A DNA stretch of 64,000 nucleotides. Origin: Collinsella sp. AM18-10 (GTDB lineage: Bacteria > Actinomycetota > Coriobacteriia > Coriobacteriales > Coriobacteriaceae). Where the stretch lies: positions 21,037 through 85,036 of the forward strand of contig NZ_QRJO01000007.1 in NCBI RefSeq assembly GCF_003471585.1, written 5' to 3'. Below are positions 57,411 to 64,000 of this stretch, piece after piece. The notes below the pieces were generated by a model. That model made no database searches, had not been told where the DNA came from, and saw only the letters and a list, made by a program, of their open reading frames with translations. A program made the translations under genes and the position numbers. Position 1 is the stretch's first letter; every line of letters starts with the position of its first letter.

Positions 57411-58787
57411 ATGGCAGAAGAAACAACCGCCGCTGTTGAGGAGGAGCGTGAGCTTGCCTCGCAGCCGATTCCCGGCCTGGTGCGCAAGTACACCATCATC
57501 ACCGGCCAGGGTATGCTTGCCCAAATCATCATGGTGGTCCTGGAGGGCCTTGTCATGGGCTGGGGCTTGGGTGCCCACGGCCTGGCCTGTGTCTCGATCA
57601 TCATGTCGGTCGAGTACATTAACCTGGCCTTTGGTAACCTGTTTGGCACCGGCGTGCCCGCCGTGGTGGGCAACCTTTTGGGTGCCGGCGACATTAAGGG
57701 CGCCAGCAAGGCGTTTAGCCAGGGCTTTTGGCTTACCACGATTGTGAGTGTGCTGCTTGCTGTGGTGATGGCTGTGTTTACCGAGCCCATCTGCGCATTC
57801 TTCGGTGCCACGCCCGACATCATGGCCGATACCGTTGCCGGCGTGCGCACCTTCTCCGTGCTGCTGCCGCTCACGGTCATTGGTCAGATGGTCACCGCCG
57901 TCATGCGTGTGGACGAGAAGGTTCAGATCCAGGCCAACCTCATGACCGTGTCTGCCATCGTCGCTATCTGCTGGCTTGCGCTTTCCACGTTTGTACTCAA
58001 GCTTGGCGTTATGGGAGCTGGCGTGTACTACGGTCTTTCCATCGGTATCTGGGCCATCGGTATCTTCTGGTTCATCGGTGGTAAGAAGTCGCAGCTCCAG
58101 ATCAGCGCCGCCGACCTCAAACTCGACATGGCCATCTGCGGCCAGATCATCAAGATTGGTTTCCCGTTCTTTTTGGTGCAAGCTGCCACGTTCATCTTCA
58201 ACACCGTTGCCAACTCGTTGCTTGGCCAGCTCGGCGGCGACATGGGTTCGCTCTACATCGCGGCCTTTGGTGTGATCAACGGCTATATCCTCTACATAAC
58301 CATGATGGTCGCCCAGTGCTTCTCGTACGGCCTGCAGCCCATTGCCGCCTTCAACGCCGGCGCCAAGGCGTGGACGCGCCTCAAGGAAACGCTCTCTTGC
58401 ACGCTTAAGTACCAGGTCGTGACGCTTGCTGCGGTGTCTGCTGTGCTATGGGTGGCCGCAACGCCGGTCTGCGCCTTTTTTGCTGGTAGCGACCCGGCGC
58501 TCGTCGAGGTTGCCGCCACCGCCACGCGCATCGTTATCCTGGCCGTGGCCCTGGGCTATCTTGCCATGACCATGTCGATGTACTTCCAGGCGGTTGAGAA
58601 GGTGGGTATCGCCACGTTCACCGGTCTGCTTCGCTACGTGATCTGCTCCGTGCCGCTTATGTACCTGCTTGGCAACATGATGGGCGTTCAGGGTGTCTGG
58701 TTTGCCTTGGTGGCGGCTGACGCCATCACTGGTCTTATCTCCATCGCCCTCGCCGTCCGCGAATCTAAGCGACTTGCCACGCTCTAG
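57411..58787 (+). CDS. MATE-family efflux transporter
   Basis: 458 residues from ATG 57411 (AAAGGGGAG upstream). Twelve hydrophobic helices in two repeats of six; N-lobe GLGAHGLACVSIIMSVEYIN and NLFGTGVPAVVGNLLGAGD near 78-95, and C-lobe QCFSYGLQPIAAFNAGAKA near 300. These match the DinF/NorM superfamily's paired GxxxG segments. Na+ or H+ coupled export of organic cations or metabolites is the usual role. Probably in the same transcript as the amidohydrolase. Confidence 0.87.
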   Translation: MAEETTAAVEEERELASQPIPGLVRKYTIITGQGMLAQIIMVVLEGLVMGWGLGAHGLACVSIIMSVEYINLAFGNLFGTGVPAVVGNLLGAGDIKGASKAFSQGFWLTTIVSVLLAVVMAVFTEPICAFFGATPDIMADTVAGVRTFSVLLPLTVIGQMVTAVMRVDEKVQIQANLMTVSAIVAICWLALSTFVLKLGVMGAGVYYGLSIGIWAIGIFWFIGGKKSQLQISAADLKLDMAICGQIIKIGFPFFLVQAATFIFNTVANSLLGQLGGDMGSLYIAAFGVINGYILYITMMVAQCFSYGLQPIAAFNAGAKAWTRLKETLSCTLKYQVVTLAAVSAVLWVAATPVCAFFAGSDPALVEVAATATRIVILAVALGYLAMTMSMYFQAVEKVGIATFTGLLRYVICSVPLMYLLGNMMGVQGVWFALVAADAITGLISIALAVRESKRLATL

Positions 58788-58838
58788 ACTCGGACACGGC
58801 CGGCGCGCGATAGTCGAATAAGTCAACTCGTCTGCAAG

Positions 58839-58875
58839 CCACCACAATGGGGACAGTTCCCATTGTGGTGGTTAT
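58839..58875 (+). terminator. Terminator after MATE gene
   Basis: Stem CCACCACAATGGG / CCCATTGTGGTGG (58839-58851, 58859-58871), followed by TTATTGTTATTT. Confidence 0.85.
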
Positions 58876-58927
58876 TGTTATTTAGGGTCCGAGATTTCGG
58901 TTCTATAAATAACGCTTCTGAACTGGG

Positions 58928-58967
58928 CTACTATAAGATTGTGGAAAACACTACTACAAGATTATGG
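58928..58967 (+). repeat. Direct repeat pair with 23-bp period, no gene attached
   Basis: CTACTATAAGATTGTGG (58928-58944) and CTACTACAAGATTATGG (58951-58967), two mismatches, start to start 23 bp. The design resembles the array before ATPase 1, but no ATPase gene follows. Confidence 0.6.
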
Positions 58968-59050
58968 TAATTACCGAGGACCTTTTATTAGATTTCATCC
59001 CTTTAGGGCCTCAGGTTTTTCTGCAAACAAAGGCTGCATGTTGATATCCG

Positions 59051-59094
59051 CTTGGCCGATAACAGTTGGTCAACATCATCTGTTATCGGCCAAG
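59051..59094. repeat. Perfect 15-bp inverted repeat
   Basis: CTTGGCCGATAACAG (59051-59065) and CTGTTATCGGCCAAG (59080-59094). No T-tract on either side; it lies 70 bp beyond the end of the LuxR gene on the minus strand and could act as its 3' hairpin. Confidence 0.6.
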
Positions 59095-59163
59095 TCATTT
59101 ACAACTGGCTCGTCCGCCGTTTGTAAACCAAAGTGGATCCATGCCGTCCCGAGGGGGAGTGCA

Positions 59164-59958
59164 CTACGGCTGCAGCAGCGCCATGAGACCCATGCGGTTT
59201 TTGACGCCGAGTTTGCGGTAGATGGCGTTGACGTGCTTTTTGACGGTCGACTCGGAGATATAGAGCTCAACAGCTATCTCGTGGTTGGTCTTGCCGGTGA
59301 GCATGAACTTGAGGACCTCGCCTTCGCGGGGGAGCAGAGCGGCCTTGATGGCAAGCACGCTGGCGGGGCTTTCATCTGCGCCCTCGGCATACCCGTGTGG
59401 GAGTAGCTGATGCAGGCGCACGCTCAGGTGCCGGGCAATCTGGCGGAGGATCTCGAGCTCCGAATCGGTAAAGTCGCCGTCTTGCTCGGCGCGGAACAGC
59501 GTAATCGAGCCGAGCGGCGTGGCCTTGTGCGCCAGTGTGGCCGTGCAGCCATAATAAATTCCCAGGGGCTGCATCCATTCCAGGTAGATGGGCGTGCCAT
59601 TGCGGCGCTCGACATCCACCAGGTCCAGATCGCGATATACATCGACCACCCGCGTGTCAAAGCTCCAAATGGTGTAGTCATACGCGGCGTAGCGTTCGTA
59701 ATAATCATCAAGCGCCTGTGCGGACATTCCGTATGCGACGGGGCGAACAAATTGCGTTTGTCCGTGAGCCCCCGTCTGGGCGATATCGAACATCGAGACA
59801 CGGTGCGCAATCACGTCTGCGATGCGTTTGAGTAGGCCTTCCTGCAGTGCGCTGAGCGACCCCTGCTCATGTGTCCACAGCGCGCATTCGTTGAGAGCGG
59901 TCCAATCTTGAGCAAAGAGCTCAACGTTCTGGTTATCTGCGTTGTTCGCATGTGTCAT
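59164..59958 (-). CDS. Soluble LuxR-family regulator divergent from agmatine deiminase 2
   Basis: 264 residues from ATG 59958 (AAAGGA upstream); 12 further codons are open but lack an SD. The N-terminal 180 residues look like a PAS/GAF-type sensor without membrane segments (IYLEWMQPLGIYYGCTATLA). The C-terminal HTH (about 200-262) reads LPREGEVLKFMLTGKTNHE, IAVELYISESTVKKHVNAIY and ends RMGLMALLQP. Unlike the other two LuxR proteins here it is cytoplasmic. Divergence from aguA copy 2 suggests it regulates that gene. Confidence 0.83.
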   Translation of the reverse strand: MTHANNADNQNVELFAQDWTALNECALWTHEQGSLSALQEGLLKRIADVIAHRVSMFDIAQTGAHGQTQFVRPVAYGMSAQALDDYYERYAAYDYTIWSFDTRVVDVYRDLDLVDVERRNGTPIYLEWMQPLGIYYGCTATLAHKATPLGSITLFRAEQDGDFTDSELEILRQIARHLSVRLHQLLPHGYAEGADESPASVLAIKAALLPREGEVLKFMLTGKTNHEIAVELYISESTVKKHVNAIYRKLGVKNRMGLMALLQP

Positions 59959-60021
59959 GGGGAGTCCTTTCGTGCCATCTAGCCAGTATGGCATGCGTGC
60001 CGGTCCACTAGAACTTTAGGT

Positions 60022-60032
60022 CAGTGAACGGT
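60022..60032 (+). promoter_or_regulatory. Putative catabolic-regulon motif, one-mismatch copy
   Basis: CAGTGAACGGT followed by CGAC, 118 bp before agmatine deiminase 2, in the divergent intergenic region. Confidence 0.4.
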
Positions 60033-60139
60033 CGACTTTTGGCTGCCGAATGGGTACCCAAGGTCCATTGAGACGCCGTTGTCGCCGCAGCACAATGGGG
60101 GTGTCATCAAACAGGTTCGACCCAAAGTGAGGAGCCAAC

Positions 60140-61261
60140 ATGAAGACCATTTACGAGAGCGAATCAACGCCCAAAAAAGACGGTTTCTATATGCCCGGCG
60201 AGTATGAGGAGCAGGAGCGTACCTGGATTCTGTGGCCGCACCGCTCCGACGTGTGGCGCTGCGGCGCCAAGCCGGCGCAGAAGGTCTTCGCTGAGATCAT
60301 CAAGACCGTTGCACGTTTTCAGCCCATCACTGTGGGCGTCAACACCGAAGACTTCCCCGCGGTGTGTGAGATCTTCGACGGCGTTGAGAACGTGCGCGTT
60401 ATCCACATGGAGTACAACGACAGCTGGATTCGCGACCCCGGCCCGGCGTTCCTCGTTAATGACAATGGTGAGGTTGCTCTTTCGCACTTCCACTTTAATG
60501 CTTACGGCGGTTTCACTGACGGCCTGTATTTCCCGTGGGACAAGGACGCTTCCATTGGCCTGCAGGTGGCACAGCTCGAGCAGGTTAACCGCTATCGTCC
60601 CGAGGATTATATCCTCGAGGGCGGCTCGTTCAACTGCGACGGCCAGGGCACCGTGGTGACCACCGAGATGTGCCTGCTCAATGAGGACCGCAACCCCCAG
60701 TACACCAAGGAGCAGATCGAGGAGAAGCTTGCCGAGTACCTGGGCATCGAGAAGGTCATTTGGATCAAGGATGGCATCGACCCGTTTGAGACCAACGGGC
60801 ACGTGGACGACGTCGCATGCTTTAGTGCGCCCGGCGAGGTCTGCTGCATGTGGACCGATGATCCCAACCATAAGTTCTACAAGGAGTGCCAAGAGGCGTA
60901 TAAGACGCTTTCCGAGACGACGGATGCCCGTGGCCGCAAGCTCAAGATCCACAAGGTGATTATGCCTGCGACCTCGGTATATATGACCGAGGAGGAAGCC
61001 AGCACGATTGACCCCGTCGAGGGCGTGCTGCCGCGTACCCCCGAGGATGCTTTCGAGCCGAGCTACCTCAACTTCCTGCCCATCAACGGCGCAGTGCTTG
61101 TACCGCAGTTCGGCGATCCCAATGACGCCCAGGCGCTCAAGGATATCCAGGCTGCTTATCCGGACCGTGAAGTCATCGGTATCATGACTCGCGAGGTTAT
61201 CTACGGCGGCGGCAACATCCACTGCATCACCCAGCAGCAGCCCAAGGCGCGCTGTAAGTAG
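60140..61261 (+). CDS. aguA: Agmatine deiminase, canonical copy 2
   Basis: 373 residues, typical length. GEYEEQERTWILWPHRSDVW near 20-39, SWIRDPGPAFLVNDNGE near 93, HFHFNAYGGFTDGLYFPWD near 115, ILEGGSFNCDGQG, ETNGHVDDVACF with the catalytic His and Asp, and Cys362 in GGGNIHCITQQQP match agmatine deiminases such as enterococcal AguA throughout. It converts agmatine to N-carbamoylputrescine and ammonia. SD GAGGAG. It stands alone, 8 kb from copy 1, divergent from a LuxR regulator. Confidence 0.93.
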   Translation: MKTIYESESTPKKDGFYMPGEYEEQERTWILWPHRSDVWRCGAKPAQKVFAEIIKTVARFQPITVGVNTEDFPAVCEIFDGVENVRVIHMEYNDSWIRDPGPAFLVNDNGEVALSHFHFNAYGGFTDGLYFPWDKDASIGLQVAQLEQVNRYRPEDYILEGGSFNCDGQGTVVTTEMCLLNEDRNPQYTKEQIEEKLAEYLGIEKVIWIKDGIDPFETNGHVDDVACFSAPGEVCCMWTDDPNHKFYKECQEAYKTLSETTDARGRKLKIHKVIMPATSVYMTEEEASTIDPVEGVLPRTPEDAFEPSYLNFLPINGAVLVPQFGDPNDAQALKDIQAAYPDREVIGIMTREVIYGGGNIHCITQQQPKARCK

Positions 61262-61302
61262 AGGCGGTTGCACGGCACACGGGGTAGTGTCGATATGACC
61301 TG

Positions 61303-61336
61303 GGGCCCGCTGGCGCACACGCTGGTGGGCCCTTTT
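61303..61336 (+). terminator. Terminator after agmatine deiminase 2
   Basis: GGGCCCGC (61303-61310) pairs with GTGGGCCC (61325-61332), one wobble, followed by TTTTG. Confidence 0.65.
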
Positions 61337-61397
61337 GCGTGCGGCGGGCAGCATTGCACGCGGGCGCTCGGGTCTAAGCGAGGGTACCAGGGGGGCC

Positions 61398-61435
61398 TTG
61401 CTTATCGTCGATAGTTGGTCTAGAATCGTCGATAG
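61398..61435 (+). promoter_or_regulatory. Promoter of the AlbA_2 gene with overlapping direct repeat
   Basis: -35 TTGCTT (61398-61403), 17-bp spacer, -10 TAGAAT (61421-61426). ATCGTCGATAG occurs twice (61404-61414 and 61425-61435), 21 bp apart, directly after the -35 and over the -10. A protein bound to both copies would block the promoter; transcripts would start about 20 nt before the ATG. Confidence 0.65.
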
Positions 61436-61453
61436 TCGATGATAGGGGGTAAC

Positions 61454-63004
61454 ATGCAGCTTGTTGAAAGTGAGACCGTGGAGTTCAAGTGCACATTTAC
61501 CCCTAAGCTGCTCAAAGCTGTGGTGGCGTTTGCCAATTCGAATGGCGGTACCTTGTATATCGGAATCGACGATTTTGGCAGCATCGTCGGCGTGGACGAT
61601 ATCGATGCCACCATGCTTCAATGCTCTAATGCAATAACCGATGGCGTGTATCCCGACGTTTCTGAAATCACGACGGTCTCCGCATTGGACATCGATGGCG
61701 CAGCGTTGGTGAAAATCGAGGTGGAAGCGGGTCCTTACAAGCCGTACTGCCTGTGCTCGAAGGGATTTGTTCCGGCCGGGGTATATCGGCGCCTGGGTCC
61801 TGCCAACGTGCCCATCGAGATGGCCCAGATCCGCTCGATGATCAAGCGCACCGACGGCGATTATTTTGAGACCGGGCGCTCTCATGAACAGAGCTTGACG
61901 TTTTTTGAAGCCGAGCGGGTCTTTAGGCGTGCGGAGATTACGTTTGACCAAACCTCTCAAAAGAATCTCGGCCTTATCGATGAGCTGGGCTTTTACACCA
62001 ATTTGGCACTGCTGGTCTCTGACCAAAACCCCTTTGCAGTCCGCGCTGGCCTCTTCAACGACGATGCGTATACCGAGTTTATCGACCGTCAGGATGGCGA
62101 GGGCTCGATCTTCAGGCAGATAGAGGATATCGAACGGTTCCTCAATATATCGAACGCAACGCGTATGTACTTTGTGCCGGGAAGACTCGATCGCATAGAT
62201 AAGGACGACTATCCCCGCGAGGCTGTTCGAGAGGGAATTCTGAACCTGTTTATCCATCGCGACTACGAATCTTCGGTGGCGTCTCTTATCAAGATGAGCC
62301 GTACGGCGCTTGAATTTACCAATGCGGGAGGGCCGCAGCACATCAGCGTCGAGGAGGCGCTTGCGGGCGGCTCGGACGCTCGGAATCCAAAGCTGCAACT
62401 GCTCTTTTTGCGCTTGGGGATGGTTGAGGCGTTTGGAACGGGCCTCAAGGGGATCCGTGCGCTCTATGAGGCGGAAGGGTTGGAACCCGAGGTCTGCGCC
62501 TACCCTGCAATGTTTAGGTTGTCGCTGCCCAACGTCAATGCCGTGCGCAATTCCTATCTGACGCCTCGTGGCAATAGCGGTCCCAACTTGCGTGGGGATT
62601 ACAGCGATTATGCGCAGCTCGAGCGGGAAGGGGCGCTGCCGCCCGATGTTTCGCAAGCGTTTGCATCCGTGCGAGCGCAGCGAGAGGGGCACGTGTCGAT
62701 GAATGGCGACTGCGGCCACGAGGTGCGTGCCAAGCTCGTGGAGGAGCTTGGCTTTGATGTTGCGTGCAAGGCGTCCGCGATGCTACAGGATGTCTCGGAC
62801 GAGCGACGTGGTGGATACGCTCGCACCTTGATTCGCTTTGCCCTTGAGCGGCCCCGCGGCTTTACGCGCCAGGATGCCTCGGACGTTCTGGGAACTGGGC
62901 GCGACGTGACGCTGCGGGTTATCAACGGTTTGCTTGAGGAAGGCGCACTCGTTAAAGAGGGGCGCGCTCGGGCGACGAGATATCGCGCTATCGGGCAGGT
63001 TTAG
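61454..63004 (+). CDS. AlbA_2 (Schlafen-like) domain transcriptional regulator
   Basis: 516 residues from ATG 61454. The N-terminal AlbA_2 domain (about 1-125) begins ESETVEFKCTFTPKLLKAVV, then FANSNGGTLYIGIDDFGSIVG. The middle (about 230-370) has the ATPase-C-like YPREAVREGILNLFIHRDYE, EFTNAGGPQHISVEEALAGG and GTGLKGIRALYE. The C-terminus (about 425-510) ends in a winged-helix (LGTGRDVTLRVINGLLEEGALVK-type, given in part). This is the common 'ATP-binding, DNA-binding' regulator group, frequently autoregulated. Two direct repeats in its own promoter fit that. Confidence 0.8.
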   Translation: MQLVESETVEFKCTFTPKLLKAVVAFANSNGGTLYIGIDDFGSIVGVDDIDATMLQCSNAITDGVYPDVSEITTVSALDIDGAALVKIEVEAGPYKPYCLCSKGFVPAGVYRRLGPANVPIEMAQIRSMIKRTDGDYFETGRSHEQSLTFFEAERVFRRAEITFDQTSQKNLGLIDELGFYTNLALLVSDQNPFAVRAGLFNDDAYTEFIDRQDGEGSIFRQIEDIERFLNISNATRMYFVPGRLDRIDKDDYPREAVREGILNLFIHRDYESSVASLIKMSRTALEFTNAGGPQHISVEEALAGGSDARNPKLQLLFLRLGMVEAFGTGLKGIRALYEAEGLEPEVCAYPAMFRLSLPNVNAVRNSYLTPRGNSGPNLRGDYSDYAQLEREGALPPDVSQAFASVRAQREGHVSMNGDCGHEVRAKLVEELGFDVACKASAMLQDVSDERRGGYARTLIRFALERPRGFTRQDASDVLGTGRDVTLRVINGLLEEGALVKEGRARATRYRAIGQV

Positions 63005-63086
63005 GGACGGGCGGTCCGGCCCCCTGGGTTAATCTTGGGCAAAGGCCAAGTGCCGGGTTCCCGGCTCGCCTTGATTGAAGGGGTAC

Positions 63087-63731
63087 TTAGAGCGTGCTTC
63101 CGTACATGTAGACGATAAATCCGTCGCCGGTGTCCTGGCTGTGATCCTCCAAGATGCGCTTCATGTTGAGGTGCTCGTAGAACTGCCAGTCGGAGTTGCA
63201 GTCGCTCATCAGGAAGAATTTGGTGCACCCGGCTTTGGCGAGTTCGGCGCGCGCAAGGTCGATGAGCGTACGGCCGAGCCCCTTGCCCTGCCATTCGGGC
63301 ACGATGATGATCAGGTTGAGCTGGCCCTGGGCATATTCGTTGCCCGTGGCGGCAAAGCGGTCGGCTGTTGCCTTCTCGCGGCTATCGCCAAAGAGCGAGC
63401 CTTCGAGCTTGGCATCGGCGGTCTTTGCCATCTCGGTTGCCTGGACGAACATCTCGTTGTAGCAGGGCTCCCACGTGGGATTGGTGCGTGGTTTGCCGTC
63501 TTCGAAGATGCCGATGCAGCAAGCGGCGATGATGCGGCCTTCAGCTTCGGCAACGAGCGCGATGGGGGAGCGCTGCAGCTGCATGGCGATGTTAAAGCGC
63601 GCACAGAAATCGGCGGCTTCGACGTCGCCTCGGTTGCGCAGCGTGTTGCACCACAGCTGGTTGTAGATGGCGGCGATGCCGGCCAGGTCATCGAGCGTGG
63701 CGGCACGCAGAGTTACGGTGTCAAGGCTCAT
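63087..63731 (-). CDS. GNAT-family N-acetyltransferase
   Basis: 214 residues from ATG 63731 (AAGGAG five nt upstream). The acetyl-CoA loop is in LIIIVPEWQGKGLGRTLIDLA near 140-160 (Q-x-x-G-x-G/A pattern: QGKGLG). The N-terminus TLRAATLDDLAGIAAIYNQLW and the FFLMSDCNSDWQFYEHLNMKR end segment are typical of GNAT proteins. Substrate unknown. No partner gene; a possible promoter lies in the following 270 bp. Confidence 0.85.
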   Translation of the reverse strand: MSLDTVTLRAATLDDLAGIAAIYNQLWCNTLRNRGDVEAADFCARFNIAMQLQRSPIALVAEAEGRIIAACCIGIFEDGKPRTNPTWEPCYNEMFVQATEMAKTADAKLEGSLFGDSREKATADRFAATGNEYAQGQLNLIIIVPEWQGKGLGRTLIDLARAELAKAGCTKFFLMSDCNSDWQFYEHLNMKRILEDHSQDTGDGFIVYMYGSTL

Positions 63732-63850
63732 GGGGGCTCCTTCCAAGTTGGGTCAGGCCACCCCTGAGCGTGACATGGCGACATCGTTGCCGCATCAACC
63801 ATTCGGCAGACGAGCGCCGATACCTCGGGGACGGAGAGGTGGCAATTGGG

Positions 63851-63906
63851 TAGTCATTGGGGACGTTCTTAAACGACTAGTCAAACAAGAGCGTCCCCAA
63901 CGACTA
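63851..63906. repeat. GACTAGTC-core palindromic repeat, copy D (56 bp)
   Basis: Starts TAGTCATTGGGGACGTTCTT and ends AAGAGCGTCCCCAACGACTA around GACTAGTC. It is the reverse complement of copy C at 54 of 56 positions. A further fragment (TTTAAGGAATGTCCCAGACT, 63908-63927) follows. Confidence 0.9.
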
Positions 63907-64000
63907 CTTTAAGGAATGTCCCAGACTGCCGGCAGAGACGATATGAGCAGGACATAAAACATGGCTCTGTTAGACCAGGATTGACATTCCGCCCCATCAT

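Noticed and set aside
58939..59406. 155-codon frame before and across the LuxR gene end
   Set aside because: It overlaps the direct-repeat pair, the 15-bp inverted repeat and the LuxR coding region antisense. No SD or homology.
63667..63912. 81-codon plus-strand frame ending in a sequence similar to one near 31.9 kb
   Set aside because: The similarity (VVIGDVLKRLVKQERPQ) is only the GACTAGTC repeat read in the same frame twice. It lies antisense to the GNAT gene and has no SD.

Overview
The window looks like a chromosomal segment of a high-GC, gut-associated member of the Coriobacteriia, most likely Collinsella or a close relative. That placement is inference. It rests on GC-rich coding with frequent GTG starts, several LuxR regulators with multi-pass membrane N-termini (common in Coriobacteriia), a PTS-based lactose/tagatose-6-phosphate pathway and an agmatine deiminase pathway. 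No rRNA or phylogenetic marker is present to confirm it.

Layout. Positions 1-3.0 kb hold the end of an isocitrate/isopropylmalate-type dehydrogenase, a SurA-like anchored protein and a DUF2975/XRE pair. Positions 3.2-13.8 kb are an amino-sugar (GalNAc-type) island: a mannose-family PTS (agaF-yajC-agaV-agaW-agaE), a GntR/HutC regulator, agaS, nagA, a flavodoxin-like protein, lacX, lacC, a 3' remnant of a second nagA, and a YhcH protein. Positions 13.8-21.6 kb are a patchwork: two small hypothetical genes, tRNA-Thr, an orphan EIIB that has lost its phospho-histidine, two DUF4143-type ATPases each behind its own phased direct-repeat array, galM, and a DeoR repressor (lacR). Positions 21.6-31.8 kb are the lactose island: lacG-lacE divergent from a LacI regulator, then lacF, a membrane protein, lacA, lacB and a second lacX-lacC pair. 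Positions 32-39.6 kb carry galT-galK divergent from a LacI regulator, a flavodiiron protein, a DeoR regulator and a class II aldolase. Positions 40-46.3 kb hold a HAD phosphatase, an AraC regulator, a Nudix-Vsr fusion and a Bce-type ABC exporter. Positions 46.5-61.3 kb are an agmatine/putrescine region: putrescine carbamoyltransferase, two APC antiporters, two agmatine deiminases, three LuxR regulators, an amidohydrolase and a MATE pump. An AlbA_2-domain protein and a GNAT acetyltransferase close the window.

How the genes work together. GalNAc-6P goes through NagA and AgaS to tagatose-6P. Lactose goes through LacEF, LacG and LacAB to the same tagatose-6P. Either LacC phosphorylates it, and the class II aldolase at 38.7 kb probably cleaves the bisphosphate to triose phosphates. 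GalM, GalK and GalT give a parallel Leloir route; galE is not in the window. Agmatine would enter by antiport with putrescine, be deiminated to N-carbamoylputrescine and split by the carbamoyltransferase; carbamate kinase is not in the window.

The most interesting new signals are regulatory. An 11-bp motif, C(C/G)GTRAACGGT, occurs exactly seven times, each time in the promoter region of a catabolic operon (aga, lacEG, lacF, lacAB, gal, agmatine). Each DUF4143 ATPase has a private direct-repeat array with an exact period (23 bp or 34 bp). Pathway-specific operators can be proposed for GntR, LacR and both LacI proteins. There are also several unrelated families of long inverted repeats, a Nudix-Vsr fusion and a likely transcription attenuator before the second antiporter.
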